Positions 1-8,284 of a stretch of DNA of 64,000 nucleotides are shown piece after piece. Every line of letters starts with the position of its first letter. Positions within the stretch are counted from its first letter, which is position 1. The notes below the pieces were generated by a model. It made no database searches. It was not told the origin of the DNA and saw nothing but the letters and a program-made list of their open reading frames with translations. The DNA comes from Allomuricauda sp. (GTDB lineage: Bacteria > Bacteroidota > Bacteroidia > Flavobacteriales > Flavobacteriaceae): contig NZ_JANQLX010000017.1 of NCBI RefSeq assembly GCF_028280385.1, positions 248,001 through 312,000 on the forward strand, in the 5' to 3' direction. A program made the position numbers and the translations under genes.

Positions 1-1755
1 CCGGATGCAACCACAGAACTTCGTTTTAATTGGAATGCCGGTATTGGACAGGACCCTTTTGATAATTCCACAGTCTATTTTGGAAGTCAATTTGTACATA
101 AATCCACAAATAAGGGGCTTACATGGGAGGTAATCTCCCCGGACCTGACCACCAACGATAAGGAAAAGCAAAAACAGAGTGAAAGTGGCGGTCTGACCAT
201 GGATGCTACAGGAGCGGAAAATTACTGTACCATTTTGGTGATCGAGCCCAGTCCGGTGGAGCAAAACATGCTTTGGGTGGGAACCGATGACGGTCGCGTG
301 CACATTACCCAAAATGGTGGTGGCACCTGGACGGAAGTTACCTCCAACATTAAGGGATTACCCAAGGGAAGCTGGATTCCCCAAATTAAAGCCTCCAAGA
401 CCAACAAGTGCGAAGCCTTATTGGTTGCCAACGATTACAGAAGATTCAATTATACCCCTTATGCCTACCGGACCAAGGATTATGGGAGAACCTGGACCCG
501 AATTGTGGACAGCGGAGATGTGAAAAGCTATGTGCTTTCCATTGTGGAAGATGGTAAAAACCCCAACCTTATGTTTTTGGGGACAGATGACGGACTGTAC
601 ATCTCATTCAATGCCGGTTCCAAATGGCAAAAATGGACCAATGGATTTCCTACGGTTTCCACCAAAGACTTGGTAATCCATCCTAGGGAACAGGATTTGG
701 TCATTGGAACTTTTGGACGCGCCGCTTGGGTATTGGATGATATCCGTCCGCTTAGGGAGTTGGCCGGAAATAGCGCATTGCTTCAAAAGGAAATTAGTCT
801 CTTTAACAGTCCTGATGCCTATTTGGCGGCCTATCAACAAGCTACAGGTAGCCGTTTTGGCGGTGATGCCATTTACAATGGTGAAAATAGAAAACGTGGG
901 GCCATGATCACCTATTACTTGAAAGAAGGCCAAAAGGAAGCGAAAAAAGAAGATGGGAAAAAGGATTCCGAAACGGGGAAGGAAGATTCCAAAAAGAAAA
1001 AAGATTCCGTCTATTTGAAAATTTATGATGGGGACAGATTGATTCGTACCCTAGGCAAAAAAATCCCTAAAAAAGCTGGATTTCATAGGATATATTGGGG
1101 CATGGATGAAAAAGGACCGGATGCCCCCTCCAGGAAAATCAGTACCAAGAAAAATGAAACTGGCGGGATTACGGTCAGACCAGGTACATACAAGGTGAAA
1201 ATTCATTTGGGAGAGGTTGTGGACTCCACTACGATTACGGTTAAAACCGACCCTCGCTTAAATACTTCCGAGGCTTCACTGATAGAAGTCTATTACGCTG
1301 GCAAGCAATTGGACAATGTGACCCAAACAGCTTCCGAAGCGGTAAAACAACTTGTGGAAAGTAAAAATTTGGCCAATAAGTTCCAAAAAGAGCTCAAGGG
1401 CTTGGATGAAGAAGCATACAAGGAACAAATCAAGGCTTCCAAGGATATGGTCAAAGAAATTGACACATTGGTAGCCCTTTATATCGGAAAAGAAGACAAA
1501 AGACAAGGTATCACCCGAAATCCCGAGACCAATGTCATGCAACGGGTCAATACCGCCCGCTATTATGTAAGCTCGCGCCAGTCCGGTATTACCGATACAG
1601 AAAAACAATTGATAAAATTTGCAGAGGATGACATCGCCTCCGCCCTGGAAAAGACCAACGCATTTTTCAAGGACAATTGGGCAAGCTACCAAAATGCCAT
1701 AGAAGGTTTAAATTTGCCCCTTTTCAAAGAAACCAAAGAATTTAGTCTGAAATGA
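1..1755 (+). CDS. Sortilin/VPS10-like beta-propeller protein with Asp-box repeats (3' part)
   Basis: The frame is open from the first base, so the gene begins left of the window; 584 codons are visible. Several Asp-box (BNR) turns are readable, such as STNKGLTWEVI, TQNGGGTWTEV, TKDYGRTWTRI and SFNAGSKWQKW, as in sortilin/VPS10-type propellers often annotated as glycosyl hydrolases in flavobacteria. A charged Lys/Glu/Asp linker (about bases 930-1010) separates the propeller from a FlgD-like Ig module (YDGDRLIRTLG) and a helical C-terminal tail. It is probably a secreted or periplasmic protein; the substrate is unknown. It overlaps the next gene by four bases (ATGA), which suggests coupled translation. 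The missing N-terminus should hold the signal peptide. Confidence 0.85.
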   Translation, partial: PDATTELRFNWNAGIGQDPFDNSTVYFGSQFVHKSTNKGLTWEVISPDLTTNDKEKQKQSESGGLTMDATGAENYCTILVIEPSPVEQNMLWVGTDDGRVHITQNGGGTWTEVTSNIKGLPKGSWIPQIKASKTNKCEALLVANDYRRFNYTPYAYRTKDYGRTWTRIVDSGDVKSYVLSIVEDGKNPNLMFLGTDDGLYISFNAGSKWQKWTNGFPTVSTKDLVIHPREQDLVIGTFGRAAWVLDDIRPLRELAGNSALLQKEISLFNSPDAYLAAYQQATGSRFGGDAIYNGENRKRGAMITYYLKEGQKEAKKEDGKKDSETGKEDSKKKKDSVYLKIYDGDRLIRTLGKKIPKKAGFHRIYWGMDEKGPDAPSRKISTKKNETGGITVRPGTYKVKIHLGEVVDSTTITVKTDPRLNTSEASLIEVYYAGKQLDNVTQTASEAVKQLVESKNLANKFQKELKGLDEEAYKEQIKASKDMVKEIDTLVALYIGKEDKRQGITRNPETNVMQRVNTARYYVSSRQSGITDTEKQLIKFAEDDIASALEKTNAFFKDNWASYQNAIEGLNLPLFKETKEFSLK

Positions 1756-2453
1756 TGAAGAAATTAATTGCCGTATTGTTCCTTTTGGGAAGTATGAGTA
1801 CAATAAATGCCCAACAACCCGGGGAGGATGAAATGGGTGCATGGTATATGTATTTTGGAACCAATAAGGTTGCCGAGCGTTATAGCATTCATACAGAGGC
1901 ACAATTCCGTTTTTACGAGACTGCTTCCAACTTCAATCAAATGTTGTTGCGGACCGGCCTGAACTATCATATAAATCCGAATGCAATTGTCACGGGTGGA
2001 TATGCCTTTATCTCCACCGACGGCACGTTTCTGGAATTTCCAAATGAGGTCAATAGCAAAGAGCACCGAATTTTCCAGCAGTTTATCCTAAAAAACAAGG
2101 TGTGGGAGTTTTTATTTGAGCACCGATATCGATTGGAACAACGTTTTTTGGACTTTGGGGACAGAACGGATACCCAACACCGGGGCCGGTATCGAATTCA
2201 GCTTACATTGCCGTTGACCGATACGTTTTTTCTGAATTTCTATGATGAGCTATTTATCAATTTGCAGGATGAACTTTTTGGACAAAACCGACTTTATGGC
2301 GCTCTAGGCATTCATATTACCGAAAACGCCAGCGTCCAATTTGGATATTTGCGGAACCAGTTTACCAATGCCGTGTTTGACCGGGTGCAGATAGGAATCT
2401 TCTTTAATCCCGACTTAAGGAAAGTATTCAAACAGAAGCCTCCAGAGAATTGA
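1752..2453 (+). CDS. DUF2490 domain-containing outer-membrane protein
   Basis: A 233-residue protein with a clear signal peptide (MMKKLIAVLFLLGSMSTINA, cut near AQQ). The rest alternates aromatic and polar residues in short strands, with turns such as GAWYMYFGTNK and TQHRGRYRIQLTLPL, as in DUF2490 proteins, which are predicted small outer-membrane beta-barrels of unknown function in Bacteroidota. The start codon overlaps the stop of the propeller gene (ATGA), so the two are probably translated together. No substrate can be inferred. Length fits the family. Confidence 0.85.
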   Translation: MMKKLIAVLFLLGSMSTINAQQPGEDEMGAWYMYFGTNKVAERYSIHTEAQFRFYETASNFNQMLLRTGLNYHINPNAIVTGGYAFISTDGTFLEFPNEVNSKEHRIFQQFILKNKVWEFLFEHRYRLEQRFLDFGDRTDTQHRGRYRIQLTLPLTDTFFLNFYDELFINLQDELFGQNRLYGALGIHITENASVQFGYLRNQFTNAVFDRVQIGIFFNPDLRKVFKQKPPEN

Positions 2454-2508
2454 TCCATTGGGGGCGGTATGCTGTTTGGATTTGGTTGCTAACCTTTAAT
2501 AAGTCGAT

Positions 2509-3729
2509 ATGGCCCTTCAAAAAATATCCTTTCAAAATTCAGATGGACACACCCTAATTGGTCGGTTGGAATTACCTGCCGACCAGCACCCACATAATTT
2601 TGCGGTGTTTGCGCATTGTTTTACCTGCAATAAAAACCTTTTGGCCGTAAAAAATATCGGTAAGGCCCTCACATCGCATGGTTTCGGGGTATTGCGTTTT
2701 GATTTTACGGGATTGGGCGAAAGCGATGGGGATTTCTCAGATACCAATTTTTCTGGAAATGTTGGGGATTTGGTAGCTGCAGCCAAGTATTTGGAGGACC
2801 ACCATAAAGCTCCCAGCCTGATCATTGGGCATTCCCTTGGCGGGGCAGCGGCCATTTTCGCAGCAGCGGAAATTCCATCCATAAAAGCGGTGGCCACCAT
2901 TGGGGCACCATCCAATCCGGTGCATGTAAAGCATTTATTACGAAGTGGTGTGGACGAAATTTTGAGCACTGGAAAAGCTACGGTGAACTTAAGTGGTCGG
3001 GATTTTACCATCAAAAAACAATTTTTGGATGACTTGGAAACCAAATCCCTTCCAGAAACGGCAAAAGCACTGCGCAAACCCTTGTTGATACTCCATTCAC
3101 CCCAAGATGACACCGTTGGGATAAACAATGCGGAGGAGATATATAAAGCGGCCCATCATCCCAAAAGTTTTGTATCGCTGGACGGGGCGGACCATCTGTT
3201 GGGTCGTAAAGAGGATTCCATATACACTGGTGAGGTAATTGCAGGTTGGGCCAAAAGATATCTAGGGACCTTAGGAGTACAGGAACAGGGTCTGAAAACA
3301 AAACACCAGGTGGTGGCAAGTTTAAATGAGGATGATGGCTTTACAACCCAAATGAAAGTAGGCAACCACTATATGGTAGCCGATGAGCCCACCAGTTTTG
3401 GCGGCAATGATTTTGGACCATCTCCCTACAAACTGGTTTCCGCGGGGCTATCCGCTTGTACCGTTATGACCATTCAGATGTACGCTCGCCGAAAAGGCTG
3501 GAAAGTGGACAATGTGGAAGTGCATACTTCCTACAGCAAGACACATGCCCAAGATTGTGAAAACTGTGAGGACACTACTGCCAAAATAGATACTTTCCAC
3601 AGGGAAATAAGGCTAACGGGCGATTTGGACGACAAGCAAAAGCAACGAATTATGCAGATAGCCGACAAATGTCCGGTGCATAAAACGTTGCACAGCGAAA
3701 CCCAGGTAATCAGTACATTATTGGAATAG
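2509..3729 (+). CDS. Alpha/beta hydrolase-OsmC fusion protein
   Basis: 406 residues with two domains. Residues 1-255 form an alpha/beta hydrolase: nucleophile elbow GHSLGG (Ser near 109), an acid in the HSPQDDT segment and a His in DGADHLLG. Residues 265-406 form an OsmC domain with both peroxide-reactive cysteines, in SACTVMT and in DKCPVHKT. OsmC proteins reduce organic hydroperoxides; the hydrolase partner may release acyl or ester substrates, which is inference. The fusion itself is a known architecture in proteobacteria and Bacteroidota. It stands alone, 55 bases after the DUF2490 gene, and a short hairpin (3732-3746) follows its stop. Confidence 0.93.
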   Translation: MALQKISFQNSDGHTLIGRLELPADQHPHNFAVFAHCFTCNKNLLAVKNIGKALTSHGFGVLRFDFTGLGESDGDFSDTNFSGNVGDLVAAAKYLEDHHKAPSLIIGHSLGGAAAIFAAAEIPSIKAVATIGAPSNPVHVKHLLRSGVDEILSTGKATVNLSGRDFTIKKQFLDDLETKSLPETAKALRKPLLILHSPQDDTVGINNAEEIYKAAHHPKSFVSLDGADHLLGRKEDSIYTGEVIAGWAKRYLGTLGVQEQGLKTKHQVVASLNEDDGFTTQMKVGNHYMVADEPTSFGGNDFGPSPYKLVSAGLSACTVMTIQMYARRKGWKVDNVEVHTSYSKTHAQDCENCEDTTAKIDTFHREIRLTGDLDDKQKQRIMQIADKCPVHKTLHSETQVISTLLE

Positions 3730-3735
3730 TTGCCG

Positions 3736-4068
3736 TTAACAACGGCGCATGTGAAGAATATCAAAATAGTGCAGCTCCAACTCAATCGCCTGTCTGTGTA
3801 TCTTGCGAATGGACTTTACATATTCGGCATAGCCAATTTGTCCATTGTGCAGTAATTTTTTCAAACGATTATACCCCTTACAAAAAGATCGTCTCTTTTT
3901 GCAGTATACCAAAAAGTCGATATAGTGCGACGGTTGTTGAACCAGCATAAATAGAATTTTAGGAACCCAATGGGGGTTGGGTATATTAAAATAACGCGTG
4001 AATCCACAGATCATTATTGGCCCTAGGCACATTATTCCATTATCCGGCACTTCCAATATCCAATGCAA
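3736..4068 (-). CDS. Hypothetical protein, weakly supported orphan ORF
   Basis: This is the only sizeable open frame in a 480-base gap. It encodes up to 110 residues; a shorter version starting at Met41 (base 3948) would have 70. The C-terminal half is basic, with well-spaced aromatic residues (HYIDFLVYCKKRRSF, GYNRLKKLLHNGQ), and looks more protein-like than the N-terminal part. I recognise no family and see no clear promoter. It is convergent with the hydrolase-OsmC gene. It could be a real small gene, the tail of a decayed gene, or chance. An opposing plus-strand frame at 4017-4214 is less convincing. Confidence 0.3.
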   Translation of the reverse strand: MHWILEVPDNGIMCLGPIMICGFTRYFNIPNPHWVPKILFMLVQQPSHYIDFLVYCKKRRSFCKGYNRLKKLLHNGQIGYAEYVKSIRKIHRQAIELELHYFDILHMRRC

Positions 4069-4210
4069 ATCTGGAACAAATATTTGGTACCTTGGAGGAG
4101 GACATTGGTTTCCTTCCTATTCCAGGTCATGGTCACAACAGTAGATGGAAGTGTGCATGCATTTCATTGACTGAATTTGCAAGGATTAAAACTGACATTT
4201 TTAGACAAAT

Positions 4211-4582
4211 ATGAGACTAGGTGCATTTTCAATGAGTTTGGCGGTCAAGGACCTTGAAGCATCCAAACAGTTTTACGGGAACTTAGGGTTCTCCGTCTTT
4301 GCTGGGAGCAAGGAACATCAGTATTACATCTTAAAAAATGGGAGCACCTTGATTGGCATATTTCAAGGGATGTTTGATGGCAACATTCTGACCTTCAACC
4401 CAGGCTGGGATCAAAACGCCAACACATTGGACTCCTTTGATGATGTAAGGGACATCCAAAAACAACTGAAAAAGAATGGGACTCCCCTAGCATCTGAAGT
4501 GGATGAGAATTCGAAGGGTCCGGGCAGTTTTATGGTCAAAGACCCAGATGGCAACCTTATTTTAATCGACCAGCACATCTAA
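4211..4582 (+). CDS. VOC-family (glyoxalase/dioxygenase-like) protein
   Basis: 123 residues, the usual length of a single VOC protein built from two beta-alpha-beta-beta-beta modules. The opening (FSMSLAVKDLEASKQFYGNL) and the ending (GPGSFMVKDPDGNLILIDQ) are typical of the superfamily. The conserved ending acid or metal position is not obvious, and the exact reaction cannot be named; members include glyoxalases, fosfomycin or bleomycin resistance proteins and dioxygenases. It lies 80 bases upstream of a MarR-GNAT gene on the same strand, but that gene has its own promoter. Confidence 0.88.
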   Translation: MRLGAFSMSLAVKDLEASKQFYGNLGFSVFAGSKEHQYYILKNGSTLIGIFQGMFDGNILTFNPGWDQNANTLDSFDDVRDIQKQLKKNGTPLASEVDENSKGPGSFMVKDPDGNLILIDQHI

Positions 4583-4604
4583 ATCCCAAAAAGAATGATA
4601 TCGA

Positions 4605-4650
4605 TTTTCCGTAACTCGTTACGTTTATGTATATTTGCGTAACTAGTTAC
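4605..4650 (+). promoter_or_regulatory. Promoter with two MarR-type operators
   Basis: A perfect Bacteroidota -7 element TATATTTG lies at 4630-4637, with a weak -33 element TTTT at 4605-4608 (spacer 21). Two related palindromes flank the -7 box: GTAACTCGTTAC at 4611-4622, with matching five-base arms, and the perfect 12-mer GTAACTAGTTAC at 4639-4650, over the expected start site. A repressor bound at both would block the polymerase, so autoregulation by the MarR domain encoded next is likely. The site also fixes the start codon: translation must begin downstream, at 4663. Confidence 0.7.
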
Positions 4651-4662
4651 ATATTTTATCTT

Positions 4663-5661
4663 ATGGACTTCTTACACCAATTGGGACATTTGGGTTTTAC
4701 TGCTAGAATTAAACGCCTGAACGAACGAATTGTAGCCAGTACCGTGGCCCATTATTCACAATTGCATTATGAGATAGAACCCAATTGGCACGTAATTTTT
4801 CTCCTGCTAAAGCAAAAAGAGGCTTTGACCGTCACGGAAATATCCCAAAACTTGGGCTTCTCCCACCCTGCAATGATCAAGATCACGCGAAAAATGCAGG
4901 AACGAGGGTTCTTGGAATTCTACAAACACCCCACAGATGGAAGAAAAACCCTTATCCGACTTTCAAAAACAGGACTACTGATGCTTCCAAAATTTGAAGC
5001 TGAATGGCTCCGCATTGAACAAATATTGAAAGAAGTGGTCGCCGACAGTTTTCTAGAACAATTGCATCAACTGGAATCAGCCCTTGTGGATAAAGGTTTT
5101 GAGGAACGTTACGCCGACAAATTTGAAAAAGTCCATGCCAACAGCGATTTTGAGATTCGCACCGCGTGTCCTTCGGAATTTAAAAACATTGGGGAATTAA
5201 TGGTACAAGTATACTCCGGATTGGATGGCTTTCCCAAAGCCGATGAGCAGCCAACGTACTACGAATCATTACGAAACATTGGAGAATTCACCAAAAATCC
5301 TGGTGCCGAGCTCTTGGTTGCGGTATCCCCTACTGGGGCCCTATATGGTGCCGTTCTGTATTTTGCCGATATAGCCTACTACGGAGCTGGTGGTACCATC
5401 ACCGAACAAAAAAACGCCTCGGGTTTTCGATTGTTGGCAGTAGACCCTGCGGCCAGGGGACTTGGGGTGGGTAGTCAATTGAGTCAAGCGTGTATCGACC
5501 GGGCAATTTCCCACGGCCACGAACAACTTCTAATTCACTCCACCTCCTATATGAAGCCCGCTCAACGTATTTACAAAAAATTGGGGTTTAAGCCAGCGCC
5601 AGAGCTCAATTTTGAGCAAAACGGGCTTGAGGTTTTTGGTTTTAGGTTACGTTTGAAGTAA
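4663..5661 (+). CDS. MarR-type regulator fused to GNAT acetyltransferase
   Basis: 332 residues. The N-terminal part (1-145) is a winged-helix MarR domain: recognition region TVTEISQNLGFSHPAMIKIT and wing KHPTDGRKTLIRLS. The C-terminal part (150-332) is a GNAT N-acetyltransferase with the acetyl-CoA loop RGLGVGSQL and the ending segment AQRIYKKLGF. This fusion is known in bacteria; the acceptor is unknown. An in-frame ATG at 4627 exists but lies upstream of the predicted transcription start and within the operator region, so 4663 is preferred. Autorepression through the two GTAAC-N2-GTTAC sites is inferred. The VOC protein upstream may share its physiological role. Confidence 0.92.
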   Translation: MDFLHQLGHLGFTARIKRLNERIVASTVAHYSQLHYEIEPNWHVIFLLLKQKEALTVTEISQNLGFSHPAMIKITRKMQERGFLEFYKHPTDGRKTLIRLSKTGLLMLPKFEAEWLRIEQILKEVVADSFLEQLHQLESALVDKGFEERYADKFEKVHANSDFEIRTACPSEFKNIGELMVQVYSGLDGFPKADEQPTYYESLRNIGEFTKNPGAELLVAVSPTGALYGAVLYFADIAYYGAGGTITEQKNASGFRLLAVDPAARGLGVGSQLSQACIDRAISHGHEQLLIHSTSYMKPAQRIYKKLGFKPAPELNFEQNGLEVFGFRLRLK

Positions 5662-5698
5662 CTAACTTCGTATCTCAAGCCATATATTATTCCTCACT

Positions 5699-6967
5699 AT
5701 GAGTCAAGCCTCCAAAAATATGGGTCACGAGCTGGCATCACACTTTTTTAGAACGGAATATGGAAAGCTGGTTGCGGTGATTACGCGTTATCTTGGAAGT
5801 AGCAAGGTTGAAACAGCCGAGGACATTGTCCAGGAAACCTTACTCAAGGCAACTCAACACTGGGAAATGAAAGGGATTCCTGAAAATCCAAAGGCTTGGC
5901 TTTATGTTACGGCGAAAAATATGGCTCTTAACAGCTTGAAACGCACAAACGTCCATCGTGATTTCCTTTCAAAGAGTCAGGGCAACAAAGAAAACACGTC
6001 CGATTTCGTGATTTCCGACGAGCTTATTTCCGATAGCCAACTAAGGATGATGTTCGCATGCTGCCATGAGTCCATTCCAGAGCACTCACAAATTGCTCTC
6101 ATTCTAAAAATCCTATCCGGATTTAGCATTGCTGAAATTGCGGATGCTTTTTTTTCAAATCATGAAACCATCAATAAACGCTTGGTTAGGGGACGAAAAC
6201 AATTGCGCAAAGTCAATTTGGAACTATTGGACCGGTCTTTGTTGAACCAACGCGTTAACGCGGTACTCAAAACCATTTTTCTTTTGTTCAATGAGGGCTA
6301 TTTTCCCTCCATCAAGGAACAGGCAATTCGATTTGACCTCTGCTTGGAAGCCATCCGGTTGGCAAAACTTTTGGAAGAAAGTCCTTTGATAGAGGACAAA
6401 TCTGAACTCACGGCCTTGTTGGCACTGATGTATTTTAATGTTTCCAGGTTTGAATCAAGGATTTCCGATAGTGGGGAACTCGTCGATTTAAAGGATCAGG
6501 ACAGAACCAAATGGGATAGACAGTCCATCCAGACCGGAATACAATATCTGAATCAGCTCAGTCAGAGAAAATTGGTTTCCAAATATGCAATTTTAGCTAC
6601 CATATCCGCCAATCATTGTGTTGCCACTTCCTATGACGCAACCAACTGGAATGAAATCTTGTCATTGTACGATGAACTTTTGCAATTGGAAAATTCCCCC
6701 ATAATAGTTTTAAATCGAAGTGTGGCTTTGGCAGAAGCCCAAGGAGCGCAAAGGGCCATTGAGGTACTCGAACAGTTGAAGCAAACCTCGGATATTGGAA
6801 ATTATTACCTCTACCATTTTACCTTGGCCGAGTTGTATGTCAAAACCAAACAATGGACCGAAGCCGATAAAGCCTACCATAAATCATTGGAAATGGCAAA
6901 AAATAGGAGAGATCGGATACTGCTTGAAAAAAAAATAAAATTTCTTGTCCCTTATTTACCTTCCTGA
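5699..6967 (+). CDS. ECF RNA polymerase sigma factor, ECF42-like with C-terminal TPR extension
   Basis: 422 residues, far longer than a classic ECF factor. Sigma-2 occupies about 10-85 (AEDIVQETLLKATQHW), sigma-4 about 125-180 (QIALILKILSGFSIAEIADA). The remaining 240 residues form an all-helical extension with TPR-like repeats (YLYHFTLAELYVKTKQWTEA). This architecture, and the YciI-like gene 37 bases downstream, match the ECF42 group, which lacks an anti-sigma factor and is linked to DGPF/YCII proteins; the extension is thought to control activity. No anti-sigma gene is present here. A -7-like TAACTTCG lies at 5663-5670. Confidence 0.93.
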   Translation: MSQASKNMGHELASHFFRTEYGKLVAVITRYLGSSKVETAEDIVQETLLKATQHWEMKGIPENPKAWLYVTAKNMALNSLKRTNVHRDFLSKSQGNKENTSDFVISDELISDSQLRMMFACCHESIPEHSQIALILKILSGFSIAEIADAFFSNHETINKRLVRGRKQLRKVNLELLDRSLLNQRVNAVLKTIFLLFNEGYFPSIKEQAIRFDLCLEAIRLAKLLEESPLIEDKSELTALLALMYFNVSRFESRISDSGELVDLKDQDRTKWDRQSIQTGIQYLNQLSQRKLVSKYAILATISANHCVATSYDATNWNEILSLYDELLQLENSPIIVLNRSVALAEAQGAQRAIEVLEQLKQTSDIGNYYLYHFTLAELYVKTKQWTEADKAYHKSLEMAKNRRDRILLEKKIKFLVPYLPS

Positions 6968-7004
6968 TTGTCTTTAGGTCAAAGTCAATTTAAAACATAA
7001 TCTT

Positions 7005-7361
7005 ATGAGAGAATTTCTATTGTTGATTCGCAGTGAAGAAGCACCCAAGGCAAACCTTTCCCCAGAACAAATGCAGGAACATATTGAAAAGGTTGGCAAG
7101 TATTTAAAAAAGCTTTCGGAAGAAGGTCGAATGAAATCGGCCCAGCCCTTGGAAATGGAAGGTGTGATGCTATCCTACAAAAACGGCCAAATTGTAGATG
7201 GACCTTATAATGAGACCAAGGAAATAATTTCGGGCTATTACCATTTGTTGGCGAAGGATTTGGACGAGGCCATAGCGTTGGCCAAAGAAGACCCAAGATT
7301 TGAGGAAGGTATTTGGCGGGTGGAAGTACGTCCCATAAAACATGTGGAAGGCATCAACTAA
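7005..7361 (+). CDS. YciI/DGPF family protein
   Basis: 118 residues of the YCII/DGPF fold, a ferredoxin-like dimeric alpha-beta protein. The signature segment reads DGPYNETKE, with Tyr in place of the usual Phe. The start FLLLIRSEE and the end IWRVEVRPI fit the family. Such proteins are the standard neighbours of ECF42 sigma factors and are expected regulon members; their chemistry is not established. It follows the sigma factor by 37 bases and is probably in the same operon. Start chosen at the only ATG before the conserved first strand. Confidence 0.9.
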   Translation: MREFLLLIRSEEAPKANLSPEQMQEHIEKVGKYLKKLSEEGRMKSAQPLEMEGVMLSYKNGQIVDGPYNETKEIISGYYHLLAKDLDEAIALAKEDPRFEEGIWRVEVRPIKHVEGIN

Positions 7362-7391
7362 AAAAAGAGCGGCTTGCTGTGCAAGCCGCTC
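7361..7391 (-). terminator. Intrinsic terminator of the OmpW gene
   Basis: A perfect 11-bp stem, GAGCGGCTTGC (7367-7377) with GCAAGCCGCTC (7381-7391), and a TGT loop. The A-run at its left (7361-7366) becomes a U-tract for minus-strand transcription, so it ends the OmpW transcript. There is no T-run on the plus side, so it is only a weak stop for the sigma/YciI operon. Confidence 0.85.
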
Positions 7392-7428
7392 CAACCATCA
7401 AAATAAACCTAAAAACCAATATTGGTCC

Positions 7429-8079
7429 TTACAATTTCAATCCAACCCCGAATCCAATGATCCAAGGATTGATGTCCACATCTGCCCCTACTGTGGCGCC
7501 CAGAGCGGTGGTTGCGTTAACGGTTGCGTCGGTATTTAGGAAAAGCTTTTTTACATCAAGGTTCAAGAACCATTTGTCGTTTAGCATAAAGTCAAACCCA
7601 CCTTGAAGGGCATAGCCAACACTGGTATCGTAGTCAACATCGTCCGCCACAGGTCCTTCATCCACCCCATAGAACAAGGTTAGGTTAAGACCGGCTCCCA
7701 AATATGGAATAAAGTCGCCCCCGGTAAAATGATATTGACCGGTTAAGGTTGGGGGAAGCAACCACACATGTCCCAAATCCAAGTCCCCTGCTGCGGTACC
7801 CACAGCTTCCACATCATGTTTTGTTGTTGCCAGAATCAGTTCGGCCGACCAATTTTCATTGAAAAAATAAGTGATATCAAATTCTGGGACCACTGCCGTG
7901 GAAATGGATGCATCCCCACCGATGGTCTCAATGTCTGCACTTTCGTCCGGAGTGACCACTATCCCTCGTAGACGAAACTGCCATTTGCCAGCACCATCGC
8001 TGTTTTGAACATCTTGCGCTACTAGCTGTGATGCCATTCCCAATAGCATTACACAAATCCATAATACTCTTTTTCCCAT
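7429..8079 (-). CDS. OmpW-family outer-membrane porin
   Basis: 216 residues with a signal peptide (MGKRVLWICVMLLGMASQLVA, cut before QDV). Strand-rich sequence follows: WQFRLRGIVVTPDES, ITYFFNENWSAELILATTKH, the PPTLTGQYHF motif and a C-terminal strand ending in Leu (GFGVGLKL). These are hallmarks of OmpW, an eight-stranded barrel with a hydrophobic channel for small molecules. The gene stands alone, convergent with the ECF42/YciI operon and separated from it by the strong hairpin. Substrate unknown. Confidence 0.92.
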   Translation of the reverse strand: MGKRVLWICVMLLGMASQLVAQDVQNSDGAGKWQFRLRGIVVTPDESADIETIGGDASISTAVVPEFDITYFFNENWSAELILATTKHDVEAVGTAAGDLDLGHVWLLPPTLTGQYHFTGGDFIPYLGAGLNLTLFYGVDEGPVADDVDYDTSVGYALQGGFDFMLNDKWFLNLDVKKLFLNTDATVNATTALGATVGADVDINPWIIGFGVGLKL

Positions 8080-8131
8080 GTTGTCTTGTTTAAAATTTTG
8101 ACAAAACTACCGTCAGAAATCCTTCTGGAAT

Positions 8132-8242
8132 ATGACCTTTATCATTGATGCGGGCATCCCCAATGAAATCTATATCTTGGAAGGAAAAAGCGCTTTGGCC
8201 AAGGATTATTTTTTCTTCAAATCACAAAATTGGGCGAGCTAA
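8132..8242 (+). CDS. Possible 36-residue micro-ORF
   Basis: An ATG frame of 36 residues (MTFIIDAGIPNEIYILEG at the start, FKSQNWAS at the end) lies in the gap between OmpW and the LETM1-related gene. The composition is protein-like, but no family is recognised and no promoter is evident. It may be chance, a leader peptide of the gene 42 bases downstream, or a gene remnant. Confidence 0.2.
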   Translation: MTFIIDAGIPNEIYILEGKSALAKDYFFFKSQNWAS

Positions 8243-8284
8243 ATGCCATAATTTCCTTTATTTTGAAAGGTAAATCTTCACCTA

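Noticed and set aside
4017..4214. 65-codon plus-strand frame before the VOC gene
   Set aside because: No recognisable motif; it overlaps the better minus-strand frame and runs into the VOC start.
4627..4662. ATG at 4627 as start of the MarR-GNAT gene
   Set aside because: It lies upstream of the predicted transcription start and inside the promoter/operator region; the ATG at 4663 fits the family's N-terminus.
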